From contig DBXF01000047.1 in assembly GCA_002309295.1 (NCBI GenBank), positions 13,376-30,378 on the forward strand: a DNA stretch of 17,003 nt, in the 5' to 3' direction. The notes under the pieces are model-generated. The model was given only the letters and a program-made list of their open reading frames with translations. It searched no databases and was not told the DNA's origin. Numbering within the stretch: position 1 is the first letter of the stretch; each line of letters opens with the position of its first letter. Shown here piece by piece: positions 1-8,007 of the stretch. The position numbers and the translations under genes are program-made. The DNA is from Bacteroidales bacterium UBA1219 (GTDB lineage Bacteria > Bacteroidota > Bacteroidia > Bacteroidales > P3).

Positions 1-975
1 TTTATCGACGAGATACACCGTTTCAACAAAAGTCAGCAGGACTCGCTGCTCGGAGCCGTGGAGAAAGGCATCATCACCCTTATCGGCGCCACCACCGAAA
101 ACCCGTCGTTCGAGGTGATTTCGGCACTGCTGTCGCGATGTCAGGTGTATATACTGAAAGAGTTTGGCGTTGAGGAACTTACGCAGCTGCTCAACACTGC
201 CGTGAATTTCATCAAAAAGTCGCAGAACCGCACTCTGGATGTGAAAGAGACCGAAGCGCTGTTCCGGCTTTCGGGAGGCGACGCCCGCAAGCTGCTCAAC
301 GCCTTGGAGCTGATTATCAACAGCAGCGCGGCCGACACCATTGTCATAGACAACGACATGGTTTTGAACGTGATACAGAAAAACCTCGCCATCTACGACA
401 AAAAAGGCGAGATGCACTACGACATCATTTCGGCATTCATCAAATCGATGCGCGGCAGCGACCCAAATGCGGCCGTGTACTGGCTTGCGCGAATGATAGA
501 GGGCGGCGAGGACCCACTGTTCATCGCTCGACGGATGCTTATCTTCGCCTCCGAAGACATAGGCAACTCCAACCCCAACGCCCTACTCCTAGCCAACGCC
601 TGTTTCGACGCCGTGAACAAAATCGGATATCCCGAATGCCGTATCATACTGTCGCAAACCGCTGTGTATCTGGCATCTTCGGTAAAAAGCAACAGCACAT
701 ATATGGCCATCGACAACGCCCTTGCCACCGTGAAACAGACCGGCGACCTTGCCGTGCCGCTGCACATACGCAACGCCCCCACCATGCTGATGAAAGACCT
801 CGGCTACCACAAGGGCTACAAATACGCCCACGACTACACCGGCAATTTCGTGGAGCAGGAGTTCCTTCCCGACCAGCTGCAAGGCACCCGTTTCTACGAC
901 CCAGGCGACAACCCGCGCGAACGCGAAACACGAAAACTGCTTGCCGAAAGATGGGGCAAAAAATACGGCTATTGA
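1..975 (+). CDS. rarA: Replication-associated recombination protein A (RarA/MgsA-type AAA+ ATPase), 5' end outside window
   Basis: The reading frame is open from base 1, so the gene enters the window already started; 324 residues plus TGA remain of a protein usually a little over 400 aa. The visible part opens with the Walker B segment FIDEIHRFNKSQQD, followed by sensor 1 (IGATTENPSFEV) and an arginine-bearing LLSRC segment. The C-terminal RarA signature follows: SDPNAAVYWLARMIEGGEDP, then ARRMLIFASEDIG and, near the end, IRNAPTMLMKDLGYHKGYKY. The Walker A loop lies upstream of the window. The family (bacterial RarA/MgsA, eukaryotic WRNIP1/Mgs1) forms tetrameric clamp-loader-like ATPases acting at stalled replication forks. 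The next gene has its own promoter, so no operon link is implied. Identification is firm from motif order; GTG at 58 is an internal codon, not the start. Confidence 0.97.
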   Translation, partial: FIDEIHRFNKSQQDSLLGAVEKGIITLIGATTENPSFEVISALLSRCQVYILKEFGVEELTQLLNTAVNFIKKSQNRTLDVKETEALFRLSGGDARKLLNALELIINSSAADTIVIDNDMVLNVIQKNLAIYDKKGEMHYDIISAFIKSMRGSDPNAAVYWLARMIEGGEDPLFIARRMLIFASEDIGNSNPNALLLANACFDAVNKIGYPECRIILSQTAVYLASSVKSNSTYMAIDNALATVKQTGDLAVPLHIRNAPTMLMKDLGYHKGYKYAHDYTGNFVEQEFLPDQLQGTRFYDPGDNPRERETRKLLAERWGKKYGY

Positions 976-980
976 ACGAC

Positions 981-1005
981 AAAAAATGTTAAAAAACACT
1001 TTTTT
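981..1005 (+). terminator. Possible weak A/T-rich terminator of rarA
   Basis: Five bases after the rarA stop, AAAAAATGTT and AACA-C-TTTTTT can pair around an AAAA loop with one bulged C, leaving a T run at the 3' side. The core is only about four non-A-run pairs, so it would be weak. The T run also overlaps the region just upstream of the next gene's -33 box. Confidence 0.3.
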
Positions 1006-1007
1006 GC

Positions 1008-1037
1008 TTGCACTTTCAAAAATAACACCTATATTTG
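1008..1037 (+). promoter_or_regulatory. Bacteroidetes-type promoter of the 1080-1634 lipoprotein gene
   Basis: TTG at 1008-1010 and TATATTTG at 1030-1037 are separated by 19 bp, matching the Bacteroidetes -33 TTTG / -7 TAnnTTTG arrangement. The predicted transcription start lies near 1044, leaving a leader of about 35 nt before the ATG at 1080. Confidence 0.65.
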
Positions 1038-1079
1038 CAAAACAAACAAACAAAGTATCATCATTAAAACAATACAGTT

Positions 1080-1634
1080 ATGAAACAGATTTTCAGTTTT
1101 TTAGGCATTGCCCTCGTGGCATCGTGCATGATCTTAGTATCGTGCGACAAAGAAGAAAATAACAACAACAACCAAAACAATCAGCAACAATATCCTGATT
1201 TTAACCTCGATGGTTTCAACCTAGCACACCAGTGGGATATTTATGTAGATGATTTCAATTGTCCTGATTTTTCCGAAACAGTTATGGGAAAAATACAAGA
1301 TGGTATTGACGCAGGCAATCTAGAAATATCATTCTACGGCGGTGACGAAGCAGATGAATCCAACAATTACAGAAATTGGATATTGGATTTCACAGTTCCT
1401 AACACCCAAACTGGTAATGGCTCGTTGGTTGTAGCCAGAATGGATATCAACTACTACAATCCCCAGACTCAAAGATTATATCTCGGAACAAACGAAGATG
1501 ATTACGACAACACCGTAACCTTAACCCAAGACGGTAAAAAAATCAAATTTTACTGGGAAGCCGAAAGCGAACGCGGCGGTGCCGAAAATTCTTGGATTGG
1601 CGGTTACATAAACAAAGCCGATGTTAGATTCTAA
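1080..1634 (+). CDS. Predicted surface-exposed lipoprotein, function unknown
   Basis: 184 aa. Residues 1-21 form a signal peptide ending in a lipobox (ILVSC), with Cys22 the predicted lipidation site. The following residues DKEE are acidic and fit the Bacteroidetes lipoprotein export signal, suggesting the outer face of the outer membrane. An Asn/Gln-rich low-complexity linker (about residues 27-38) precedes a compact domain rich in Asp, Asn and Tyr with alternating hydrophobics, probably beta. I recognise no family. The gene has its own promoter and terminator, so it is monocistronic, and it looks more A/T-rich than rarA (many AAT/AAC/GAT codons), which may reflect relaxed codon use or acquisition. 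The ATG at 1080 is chosen because it gives a complete signal peptide about 35 nt after the promoter. Confidence 0.85.
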   Translation: MKQIFSFLGIALVASCMILVSCDKEENNNNNQNNQQQYPDFNLDGFNLAHQWDIYVDDFNCPDFSETVMGKIQDGIDAGNLEISFYGGDEADESNNYRNWILDFTVPNTQTGNGSLVVARMDINYYNPQTQRLYLGTNEDDYDNTVTLTQDGKKIKFYWEAESERGGAENSWIGGYINKADVRF

Positions 1635-1651
1635 ACGATCGCACATCTCAC

Positions 1652-1687
1652 AAAAAACGGGTGGACAGTACGTTCACCCGTTTTTTT
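1652..1687. terminator. Two-way rho-independent terminator between convergent genes
   Basis: AAAAAACGGGTG and CACCCGTTTTTTT form a perfect stem around an 11-nt loop. T tracts occur on both strands, so the hairpin can end the lipoprotein transcript on the plus strand (stop at 1634) and the M28 peptidase transcript on the minus strand (stop at 1712). Confidence 0.88.
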
Positions 1688-1711
1688 ATTTTTTCAAATG
1701 TTCGTCGCTGT

Positions 1712-3022
1712 CTAAAGTCCCAGAGTTTCCATAATGAGGTTCCACACATCGTTGTATTTATTGATAGCGCAGCCCTCGCAGGTGTCGGTGGGCGAATGGT
1801 AGCCGCCGTAGGCACCGCCTTTGGTGAGGATGAAAATGGCAGGACACCCCTTTTCCACAAAGGGATAGTGGTCGCTGTTGGCAGAGTTTTTACGTGGCTC
1901 TATATCAGCCACGTAGCCACGTTCGGCGTTCACAGCCTTCATCTTTTCAAAAAATGCCTTGGTGTTGTCGGCCTGGGCGTTGAACACGACAATGCCGTCG
2001 TCGCCGCCGCAAAAGAGGTCGATATTTACGACAATCTTAACCTTGGCAAGGTCGATTAATGGATTTTTGGCAAAAAATTTCGAGCCCATCAGTCCCGACT
2101 CCTCGCCGCTGAAAAAGAGGAACACCGTGGTGTATTTGGCCGGATGGTGTGCGAAATGGCGTGCCAAGTCGAGCACCGCCGAAGTGCCGCTGGCATTATC
2201 GTGGGCGCCAGGATAATACACACTGCCCACCTGTCCCACATGGTCGTAGTGGCCCATAAACACTATCATGCTGTCCTTGCAGAGGGTGCCAGGCACAAAA
2301 GCGGCCACATTTTGCGTATGATGGCAGGCATAACGATTGTCGATACGCACCTTGATTTTTTTAGGCAGTTCGGTCATCAGGTCACTTTTTACATACAAAA
2401 CGCTGTAATCCATAGGTTTAACATTGGCCGGTATCGACATCGCCGGCATGGATTTCACACCAAGCACAACGCCCGCCGAGCCAAGCGGATTGGTGCCGCG
2501 TTTTATCTGATTTACAATACGCAGTGCCGATTTGTTAAGTTCTCCTTCGTCGCTAACATCCAGATACACAAAGCTTTTGGACAGGACTTTTTTGTATTCC
2601 GTGCGGAACTGCTGCACCTCGTTTTCCTTGTCGATACGTTTGGCGTCGAAATACAGCATTTTGTACTTGCCGTTGCAAGGTTTAGAAATAGACACAGGAC
2701 TGAAGTCGACGCCCTGCACGAGTTTTTTTCTGCCCAGCGCAAGTTCCACCTTGCCGTCCAAAATGCATGTGTTGAAAGTGTAAGGCTGCAGATATCCATC
2801 GGCAAGAGGCAATGCTCCCACGGCTTTCAGCTTTGCGGCAAGATAGTCGGCTGCGAGGCTGTCGCCACGGAAAGCGGCGCTACGTCCGTGAAACTGAGGC
2901 GAAGTAAGGTCGCGGATGGTGTTGCGCACAAAAACGCTGTCCTGCGCATTAACGGTGGCAAGAGTTATGCAGAGGCACGAAAACAGGATGATTCTTTTCA
3001 TATAATTACGACTGTTTTTCAT
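1712..3022 (-). CDS. Secreted M28-family zinc peptidase
   Basis: 436 aa from the first ATG; a second ATG at 3001 (MKRIILFSCLC...) gives a more compact signal peptide and may be the true start. The leader ends near VNA|QD, so export to the periplasm or beyond is expected. The C-terminal half carries the full M28 co-catalytic zinc set: H258 and D260 in GHYDH, D275 in GAHDNASG, the catalytic/ligand pair E307-E308 in SGEESGLMGS, D335 in VNIDLF, and H409 in GGYHSPTD. The family removes N-terminal amino acids or acts as carboxypeptidase or glutaminyl cyclase; the exact substrate cannot be read here. The N-terminal part (about 30-230) fits the variable insert region of Bacteroidetes M28 enzymes. The gene stands alone between a shared terminator and its own upstream region. 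Confidence 0.93.
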   Translation of the reverse strand: MKNSRNYMKRIILFSCLCITLATVNAQDSVFVRNTIRDLTSPQFHGRSAAFRGDSLAADYLAAKLKAVGALPLADGYLQPYTFNTCILDGKVELALGRKKLVQGVDFSPVSISKPCNGKYKMLYFDAKRIDKENEVQQFRTEYKKVLSKSFVYLDVSDEGELNKSALRIVNQIKRGTNPLGSAGVVLGVKSMPAMSIPANVKPMDYSVLYVKSDLMTELPKKIKVRIDNRYACHHTQNVAAFVPGTLCKDSMIVFMGHYDHVGQVGSVYYPGAHDNASGTSAVLDLARHFAHHPAKYTTVFLFFSGEESGLMGSKFFAKNPLIDLAKVKIVVNIDLFCGGDDGIVVFNAQADNTKAFFEKMKAVNAERGYVADIEPRKNSANSDHYPFVEKGCPAIFILTKGGAYGGYHSPTDTCEGCAINKYNDVWNLIMETLGL

Positions 3023-3196
3023 TTAACATATAATTGCCGCGAATTAATCACAAATTACTATTATTCAATAATTGACGGCTAATTATATGGCAATTCGAGT
3101 TCCAAGACTTTGAGTCAATTTATTTGATGCTTATCCACTACATACCGACTTCGTTTTTTATGGTCGCTACGCTCAAAATTACAGAAAAATTTAGTT

Positions 3197-3225
3197 CAAA
3201 ATTACACAAGAATATTTTCTTACAA
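3197..3225 (-). promoter_or_regulatory. Candidate promoter of the M28 peptidase gene
   Basis: On the minus strand TAATTTTG (3204 to 3197) fits the -7 box TAnnTTTG, and TTG (3225 to 3223) lies 18 bp upstream. A second TAATTTTG at 3181 to 3174 is closer to the gene but has poorer -33 spacing (15 bp to the nearest TTG). The leader would be about 165 nt. The region is very A/T-rich, so chance matches are likely. Confidence 0.4.
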
Positions 3226-3253
3226 TTTTTTTATCCAATTTTCTTATAATTTT

Positions 3254-3281
3254 GAGGCCGTCAGGCCGACCTGCCGGGCAG
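3254..3281. other. G/C-rich double mini-hairpin in an A/T-rich gap
   Basis: The gap from 3023 to 3361 is strongly A/T-rich except here, where GGCC-GTCA-GGCC (3256-3267) is followed at once by CTGCC-G-GGCAG (3271-3281). Neither hairpin is followed by a T run on either strand. The rest of the gap holds the M28 promoter candidates and the gcvH terminator. I cannot assign a function. Confidence 0.4.
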
Positions 3282-3302
3282 TATCTTTCAATCAAAAAAA
3301 AA

Positions 3303-3337
3303 TTAAAAAAAGGAGAAAGTCTGAAAGAACTTTCTCC
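3303..3337 (-). terminator. Rho-independent terminator of gcvH
   Basis: GGAGAAAGT (3312-3320) and ACTTTCTCC (3329-3337) form a perfect 9-bp stem with an 8-nt loop. On the minus strand the stem is followed by a run of T (complement of the A run at 3304-3311). It lies 25 bp after the gcvH stop. Confidence 0.88.
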
Positions 3338-3361
3338 CTATGATTTCACATGATAAGCGTT

Positions 3362-3742
3362 TTACGCACCAATCAGGTTGTGGTAAGCAGCGGCGTCGAG
3401 CAGAGTGTCGGCTTCAGCGGCGTCGGTAACTTTGATTTTCACCAACCAGCCTTCGCCGTAAGGATCGCTGTTGACGATAGCGGCGTCGCTTTCGAGAGCG
3501 GTGTTCACTTCAACTATCTCACCGCCAACGGGCAGCATGATGTCGGAAACGGTTTTCACAGCTTCGATGGAGCCAAAAACTTCGCCTTTTCCGAGGGTTT
3601 CACCTTCGGTGGTGATGTCAACAAATACGATGTCGCCCAGTTCGTGCTGTGCGTAATCGGTAATTCCTACAAAAGCAAATTCGCCTTCTACACGCAACCA
3701 TTCGTGGTCTTCGGTGTACTTCAAATTTTCGGGTACTTTCAT
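3362..3742 (-). CDS. gcvH: Glycine cleavage system H protein
   Basis: 126 aa, the usual H-protein length. The N-terminus KYTEDHEWLRVEG is family-typical, as are GITDYAQHELGDIVFVD and the lipoyl site GSIEAVKTVSDIMLPVGGEI; K63 is the lysine that carries lipoate. GcvH shuttles the aminomethyl group between the P, T and L proteins of the glycine cleavage complex in the cytoplasm and can also serve in lipoate relay. No gcvP, gcvT or lipoate gene is nearby, and the gene has its own promoter and terminator, so it is a single-gene unit. The start ATG at 3742 puts MKVPENLKYT in the expected place. Confidence 0.97.
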   Translation of the reverse strand: MKVPENLKYTEDHEWLRVEGEFAFVGITDYAQHELGDIVFVDITTEGETLGKGEVFGSIEAVKTVSDIMLPVGGEIVEVNTALESDAAIVNSDPYGEGWLVKIKVTDAAEADTLLDAAAYHNLIGA

Positions 3743-3854
3743 TTTTTGAGTTTGTTTTAAATTATGTTTCGTTTACTAATATTTTTCTTTAATCGTTATA
3801 TTTCAACATTTTACACTACATTTCAATACCTTTTTATGTGTGCCAAATGTTTTT

Positions 3855-3885
3855 CAAAAATACGTTTTTTTTCCGAATTTTCAAA
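3855..3885 (-). promoter_or_regulatory. Promoter of gcvH
   Basis: On the minus strand TTTG (3885 to 3882) and TATTTTTG (3862 to 3855) are 19 bp apart, the exact Bacteroidetes layout. The start of transcription would be near 3848, with a leader of about 105 nt. The gap 3743-3937 otherwise shows only A/T-rich sequence, and I see no convincing terminator for the operon that ends at 3938. Confidence 0.65.
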
Positions 3886-3937
3886 AAATGGGGACAACTT
3901 TTAATCAGTTTTTACCAATACACTGTATTTCAGCAGT

Positions 3938-5512
3938 TTATTCTTGCAATAAATTATCCTTCGGCTTACGTTTGAAGAAACCTCCAAGGAAATGCAGTCC
4001 TTGCAGGGCGGTAAGGATATACAAAGGTGCAAAACAGAACAAATGGCGTGTGCGGGCCTCAAACAGTGCCTCGAAGATTGTGAGAAAAACCAATGCCAGC
4101 ATTACCGTCCGTTCGCGTCTGCCAGTTTTGCCGAAGGCCGCTAACAGGCTGAGCATCAGCAACCCCATCCACATTATCTGGGCAAAATTGGCCCACAAAT
4201 GGTAATACTTGCCGCGCGGCCACGTGGTGTAGTACAAATCCCTTGCCACAGGCGAGATTGTGGCATTTTTCGGGGGGAGTATCTTTTTGTAGAAATTGCC
4301 TTCCCACCCCCAGCCGAAAGTGCCGTCGAAGTAGTTTACAATTGTCTTTTCAGCAATATGTTGGAAAAATACGCCCACACCCATTTTTTGCAAACGGCGC
4401 CCGGTTTCGGAGAAATTGGCCTTGGCACGCTCTTTCCTGTTGGGACAGGCACGCGAAAAAGCCACATCATCTTCGGTGTACGAGCCGATTGTCTGGGTGT
4501 TCATCCCCATCATAAGATAATGAGGGAAACCGAAAGCCGACTCGCTGCGGGTGTGTATGCCAATGCTTTTTATCGCGGTAGCGCAGAGCACGGCACCGAT
4601 TAGCAGTCCGGCCACGACAGCGATGGCACCGTTGCGGAGCTCTTTCCGACAAGGCCTGCGCAACACTCTTTTCCTAAGACGAATGAGCCTCAACCCGTAA
4701 ACCATTATCAACGAAGCAAATACCAACACAGTCTGTGGTTTAATCTTGTAACCCACCACTGCCACAAGGCAAAGCAAAAACAGCCTTACGCTGCGTTTGC
4801 GGCACACCGAAGTTAACGCCAGCCACAGCATCGCCAAGGGGAACACCAACGCCATTGTGTCGGAATAAGGTATTGACACCCACGGAGATACTATCACCAA
4901 CGAGAAAAACAGCAGATAACCGACACACGCCGTTCTGCCATCTCGCATCTTGCAAAGCAACTGAAAAAGCATCGCTCCCGAAAGCCACACCAGCAGGCAC
5001 TGCACAACGAGCAACAGAAACACATCGCTCTGTCCCATGCCAAGCCAGTGTGCGAGGGTAAAAATCCAAATAAAAATTCTGAGCAGCAACAAGTTATTCG
5101 GATTTTCGCTAAAATAATGTTCGTGCACATTTATGTCTTTCCCGGCCACCGCATCGCGGGCAGCATCGGTAAGGGTGCCCACATCCCAGTTGGTCTCAAA
5201 ATAGTAGTTCCACACAAAAAACATCTGCAACACACATATCAAAGCGCTGACAATGAGGAAGGTATATTTACCACTATTCGACGATGTACGGAGTTTAAAG
5301 AACGCCATTCCTATAATTGCTACAAATGCCACGCCTATCAGTCCACACCAAATATTCGACAATGCAGTTTCGGGCTTGAAAATGCTCTCGCACTCAATCA
5401 CATGGTTGAAACAATTTGAAAACAAGCACAATAGCACAACGGCCAGCATAATCAGGAAAAAGACGATTTTCACCAACATGCCGCGCTGCCTGAATATCGA
5501 AATGCTGCTCAT
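3938..5512 (-). CDS. Multi-pass membrane glycosyltransferase-like protein (GT-C/GT39-like)
   Basis: 524 aa from the ATG at 5512; the frame extends to a TTG at 5533, but the ATG is preferred. About 12-13 hydrophobic segments are visible, four of them near residues 12-35, 55-73, 82-102 and 141-157, and the last group from about 440 to 510. Between the third and fourth segments lies ETNWDVGTLTDAARD, an acidic first large loop like the catalytic Asp loop of GT-C enzymes that use polyprenyl-phosphate sugars. Near the C-terminus EARTRHLFCFAPLYIL resembles the Arg-Tyr/His-Pro segment of GT39-like proteins. A large soluble stretch (about 318-438) could be a periplasmic domain. It is the last gene of the envelope operon, 30 bp after the SpoIID gene. 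Donor and acceptor are unknown; the family assignment rests on topology and two short motifs. Confidence 0.7.
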   Translation of the reverse strand: MSSISIFRQRGMLVKIVFFLIMLAVVLLCLFSNCFNHVIECESIFKPETALSNIWCGLIGVAFVAIIGMAFFKLRTSSNSGKYTFLIVSALICVLQMFFVWNYYFETNWDVGTLTDAARDAVAGKDINVHEHYFSENPNNLLLLRIFIWIFTLAHWLGMGQSDVFLLLVVQCLLVWLSGAMLFQLLCKMRDGRTACVGYLLFFSLVIVSPWVSIPYSDTMALVFPLAMLWLALTSVCRKRSVRLFLLCLVAVVGYKIKPQTVLVFASLIMVYGLRLIRLRKRVLRRPCRKELRNGAIAVVAGLLIGAVLCATAIKSIGIHTRSESAFGFPHYLMMGMNTQTIGSYTEDDVAFSRACPNRKERAKANFSETGRRLQKMGVGVFFQHIAEKTIVNYFDGTFGWGWEGNFYKKILPPKNATISPVARDLYYTTWPRGKYYHLWANFAQIMWMGLLMLSLLAAFGKTGRRERTVMLALVFLTIFEALFEARTRHLFCFAPLYILTALQGLHFLGGFFKRKPKDNLLQE

Positions 5513-5542
5513 TTTCAAGTTATTAAGAAGCAAAATCGGGAA

Positions 5543-6868
5543 CTACCATTCGTAATCCCATTCGGCGTCGTTGTCCTGCTCCTCCTCCACATACACCTCC
5601 TCGCGTTCCTCACGTTCCTTTTTGCTGTAGAGTTTCTCCAAACCTTTGTTGGCAAAGGCTTTCACGTTGTCTTTCTTGTCCTCTTCGATAATCTTTTTCA
5701 GATCGTTGGCAACGCCCTGATATTTCGGGTCCACAATGCTCATATCACGGTAGATGATGGCACCTTTGTAGTAGTGCATCAATATCTCCTGATACTTGTA
5801 ACCAAGCGTAACCATACGTATCGCACCTTCTTGGCTCAGGCCCACGCCGTGACCGTAGCCGCGGCCATTGAGGGTAACTTTGTTGCCGTTGGCGGAGACC
5901 GAGAAAAAGGTGGATTTCAGTTTGAAATCGGTACGGATTTTTGTAAGCGGTATGTTGTGTATACGGGCTTTGCGCTCATCTTGTTGGAAAGTTAAAAGTT
6001 CATCGCTTATTGCGGAGTCGGCGGTATTGAGTTTATGTTTTTTGGAGAAATAGTTAAGCCACTCGAAGCGAGTGAGTTCCTTTTTCCAGACAGATTGTTT
6101 CATACGATAGGAGAAGGTGTCGGGGACGGAGCGCAGATATGGTATCTTTGCCGACCACACGTCCTCGGAGTTGGCGGTCTGTCCGCCGGAATTGGAGTGG
6201 AACGGCGTGTCGATGGGTTTGCCGTCCTTGTCCACAAGTATCTCGCCTACGCTCTGCAGTGTGCCGAACACAATTTCGGGACGGATGCAGCGGTTGTAGT
6301 AGGCCTGGCAGTGCACGTCGTCGCAGAAGTTGTATCCGTCGTTTTTGTGTTTGTTTTTGTTGCGCAGAGCCCATGTGCGCGAGATGATGGCCTGCACACG
6401 GAAAATGTCGGTCTGGTCGGGCTTGCCGTAAATCTCCGACTGCACCACACCGGCAATGTAAGTCTCGAAATCGACATCGGTAACAAATTCCAACGAATTG
6501 TTTTTCAATACCTTGATATATACATCGCCCTCGTAGGTGCGTTGTTTCTTGCCTGTGGGGTTGATGCAGAACAAACTTGCCGAATCCACCGAGACAAGAG
6601 AAATTTTTTCGTATGTACCTAATTCGTAAGCATTTGCGGCCACCCATACTTTGCCGTTTGACACTTTCACCTCCACACTGCGGTTCAGGTCGAGGGTGTC
6701 GGAAATGGCTTTGCCAGAAGCGTCCCTAACCACGTAACGACCTACGTCGAAGGAGATTACGGCCTGCGTAATCTTGGAGGCGGAGTAAATTCGCACCTTC
6801 ACCCTTTCGGCATTTACGGTGAGTGTAACGAACAGTAGTACAAGCGTTATGACAAGTCTTTTAATCAT
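5543..6868 (-). CDS. SpoIID/LytB-domain protein, probable peptidoglycan lytic transglycosylase
   Basis: 441 aa with a signal peptide (residues 1-20, ending VNA|ER), so the domain should act in the periplasm. SpoIID landmarks appear in order: ETYIAGVVQSEI with the likely catalytic Glu145, RVQAIISRTWAL, CDDVHCQAY, HSNSGGQT (224-231), PYLRSVPD, and the diagnostic GRGYGHGVGLSQEGA (335-349). SpoIID enzymes cleave peptidoglycan glycan strands stripped of stem peptides; in Bacillus this drives engulfment, but the domain also occurs in Gram-negative bacteria that do not sporulate. The last ~60 residues are a charged tail ending in a Glu/Asp-rich stretch outside the domain. Its ATG overlaps the 3' end of lpxB by 8 bp, indicating coupled translation. 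Confidence 0.9.
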   Translation of the reverse strand: MIKRLVITLVLLFVTLTVNAERVKVRIYSASKITQAVISFDVGRYVVRDASGKAISDTLDLNRSVEVKVSNGKVWVAANAYELGTYEKISLVSVDSASLFCINPTGKKQRTYEGDVYIKVLKNNSLEFVTDVDFETYIAGVVQSEIYGKPDQTDIFRVQAIISRTWALRNKNKHKNDGYNFCDDVHCQAYYNRCIRPEIVFGTLQSVGEILVDKDGKPIDTPFHSNSGGQTANSEDVWSAKIPYLRSVPDTFSYRMKQSVWKKELTRFEWLNYFSKKHKLNTADSAISDELLTFQQDERKARIHNIPLTKIRTDFKLKSTFFSVSANGNKVTLNGRGYGHGVGLSQEGAIRMVTLGYKYQEILMHYYKGAIIYRDMSIVDPKYQGVANDLKKIIEEDKKDNVKAFANKGLEKLYSKKEREEREEVYVEEEQDNDAEWDYEW

Positions 6869-7997
6869 CGGCAGTATTATTTAAAAAAGCAAGTATCGAA
6901 TTTACAGTGCGTTGCGAAGCACCTACGCCGCCGAGCTGCTCTTTCAGAAGGTCGTACTCGTGTTGCAGGTTCTGGCGGTAGGATTCGTCAACGGTTATTT
7001 TTCTGAACTCAGACTCAAGGTCGTTGGCGTTCAAATCGTTCTGTATCAACTCTTTGACAACGGGTTTGTCGGCGATGAGATTGACCAGAGAGATGTAACG
7101 CACTTTGGCAAAGCGTTTTGCAATGAACACCGAAAGGGCGTTTGCCTTGTAGCACACCACCAGCGGCAGGTCGAACAGCGCAGCCTCGAGAGTGGCTGTG
7201 CCTGAGGTTATTACGCCCGCAAAAGCGGTTTTCAGCAAGGGATAAGTCTGGTCGTAAACGATGGAGACGTTGTCGGAATGGATGTAGGGAGTGTACATCG
7301 AGCTTCCGAGAAGTTTCATGCCGGCAATAACAAACTGATATTCGTAATGTTGTGCAGCCAGTTGACACATATCGGGCATCATTTTGCGGAGCTCCATCTT
7401 GCGGCTGCCGGGCATAAGGGCGATGATGGGACGCTCGTCTAGGCTGTTGCGGGAGCGGAAATCGTCGGCAAGTTGGGCGTTTTTGTCGAACTCGGCGATG
7501 GCGTCCAGCAAGGGGTGTCCCACAAACTCCACATTCTGCACGTTGTTGCGGTCGTAGAAAGGTTTTTCGAAAGGCAGTATTACGTACATCATATCCAGCA
7601 CTTTGCGCATTGTCTTGATGCGGCCTTTCTTCCACGCCCACACCTGCGGGGAGATGTAGTAGAAGTTTTTAAATCCCTGAGCGTGAGTAAATTTGGCTAT
7701 CTTGAGGTTGAAACCCGGGTAGTCGATAAAAATAACGGCGTCGGGGTGGAAGTCCACTATGTCCTTTTTGCACAAAGCGATGTTTTTCAGCACCGTACGC
7801 AGGTTTGCCACCACTTCCACAAAACCCATAAAGGCAAGGTCGCGGATGTGTTTCACCAGCGTACCGCCCACCGACTGCATCAGGTCGCCGCCCCAGAAAC
7901 GGATTTCCGCCTGTGGGTCGCAGCGCAAAATGGCTTTCATAAGATTGGAGCCGTGCAAATCGCCCGAAGCCTCGCCTGCTATGATGTAGTATTTCAT
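6861..7997 (-). CDS. lpxB: Lipid-A-disaccharide synthase
   Basis: 378 aa, normal for LpxB. The N-terminus YYIIAGEASGDLHGSNLMKA is the family signature. Further conserved segments are FWGGDLMQSVGG, DLAFMGFVEV, VIFIDYPGFNLKIAKF, YYISPQVWAWKKGR, VGHPL, LMPGSRKMEL and the C-terminal TSGTATLEAALFDLPLVVCYK. LpxB is a GT19 membrane-surface enzyme that joins UDP-2,3-diacylglucosamine and lipid X to make the beta-1,6 disaccharide of lipid A, so the cell builds a lipid A outer membrane. It lies 10 bp after the 93-aa membrane protein gene and overlaps the SpoIID gene by 8 bp. Confidence 0.97.
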   Translation of the reverse strand: MKYYIIAGEASGDLHGSNLMKAILRCDPQAEIRFWGGDLMQSVGGTLVKHIRDLAFMGFVEVVANLRTVLKNIALCKKDIVDFHPDAVIFIDYPGFNLKIAKFTHAQGFKNFYYISPQVWAWKKGRIKTMRKVLDMMYVILPFEKPFYDRNNVQNVEFVGHPLLDAIAEFDKNAQLADDFRSRNSLDERPIIALMPGSRKMELRKMMPDMCQLAAQHYEYQFVIAGMKLLGSSMYTPYIHSDNVSIVYDQTYPLLKTAFAGVITSGTATLEAALFDLPLVVCYKANALSVFIAKRFAKVRYISLVNLIADKPVVKELIQNDLNANDLESEFRKITVDESYRQNLQHEYDLLKEQLGGVGASQRTVNSILAFLNNTADD

Positions 7998-8007
7998 TGA
8001 TTCAGAA

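Noticed and set aside
2144..3082. Long plus-strand open frame (312 codons) across the M28 peptidase
   Set aside because: It is antisense to a protein with all M28 zinc ligands, is His/Arg-rich, and has no domain or promoter of its own.
3247..3254. Plus-strand promoter box TAATTTTG
   Set aside because: There is no plus-strand gene downstream before gcvH, which is on the other strand, and A/T-rich sequence gives chance matches.
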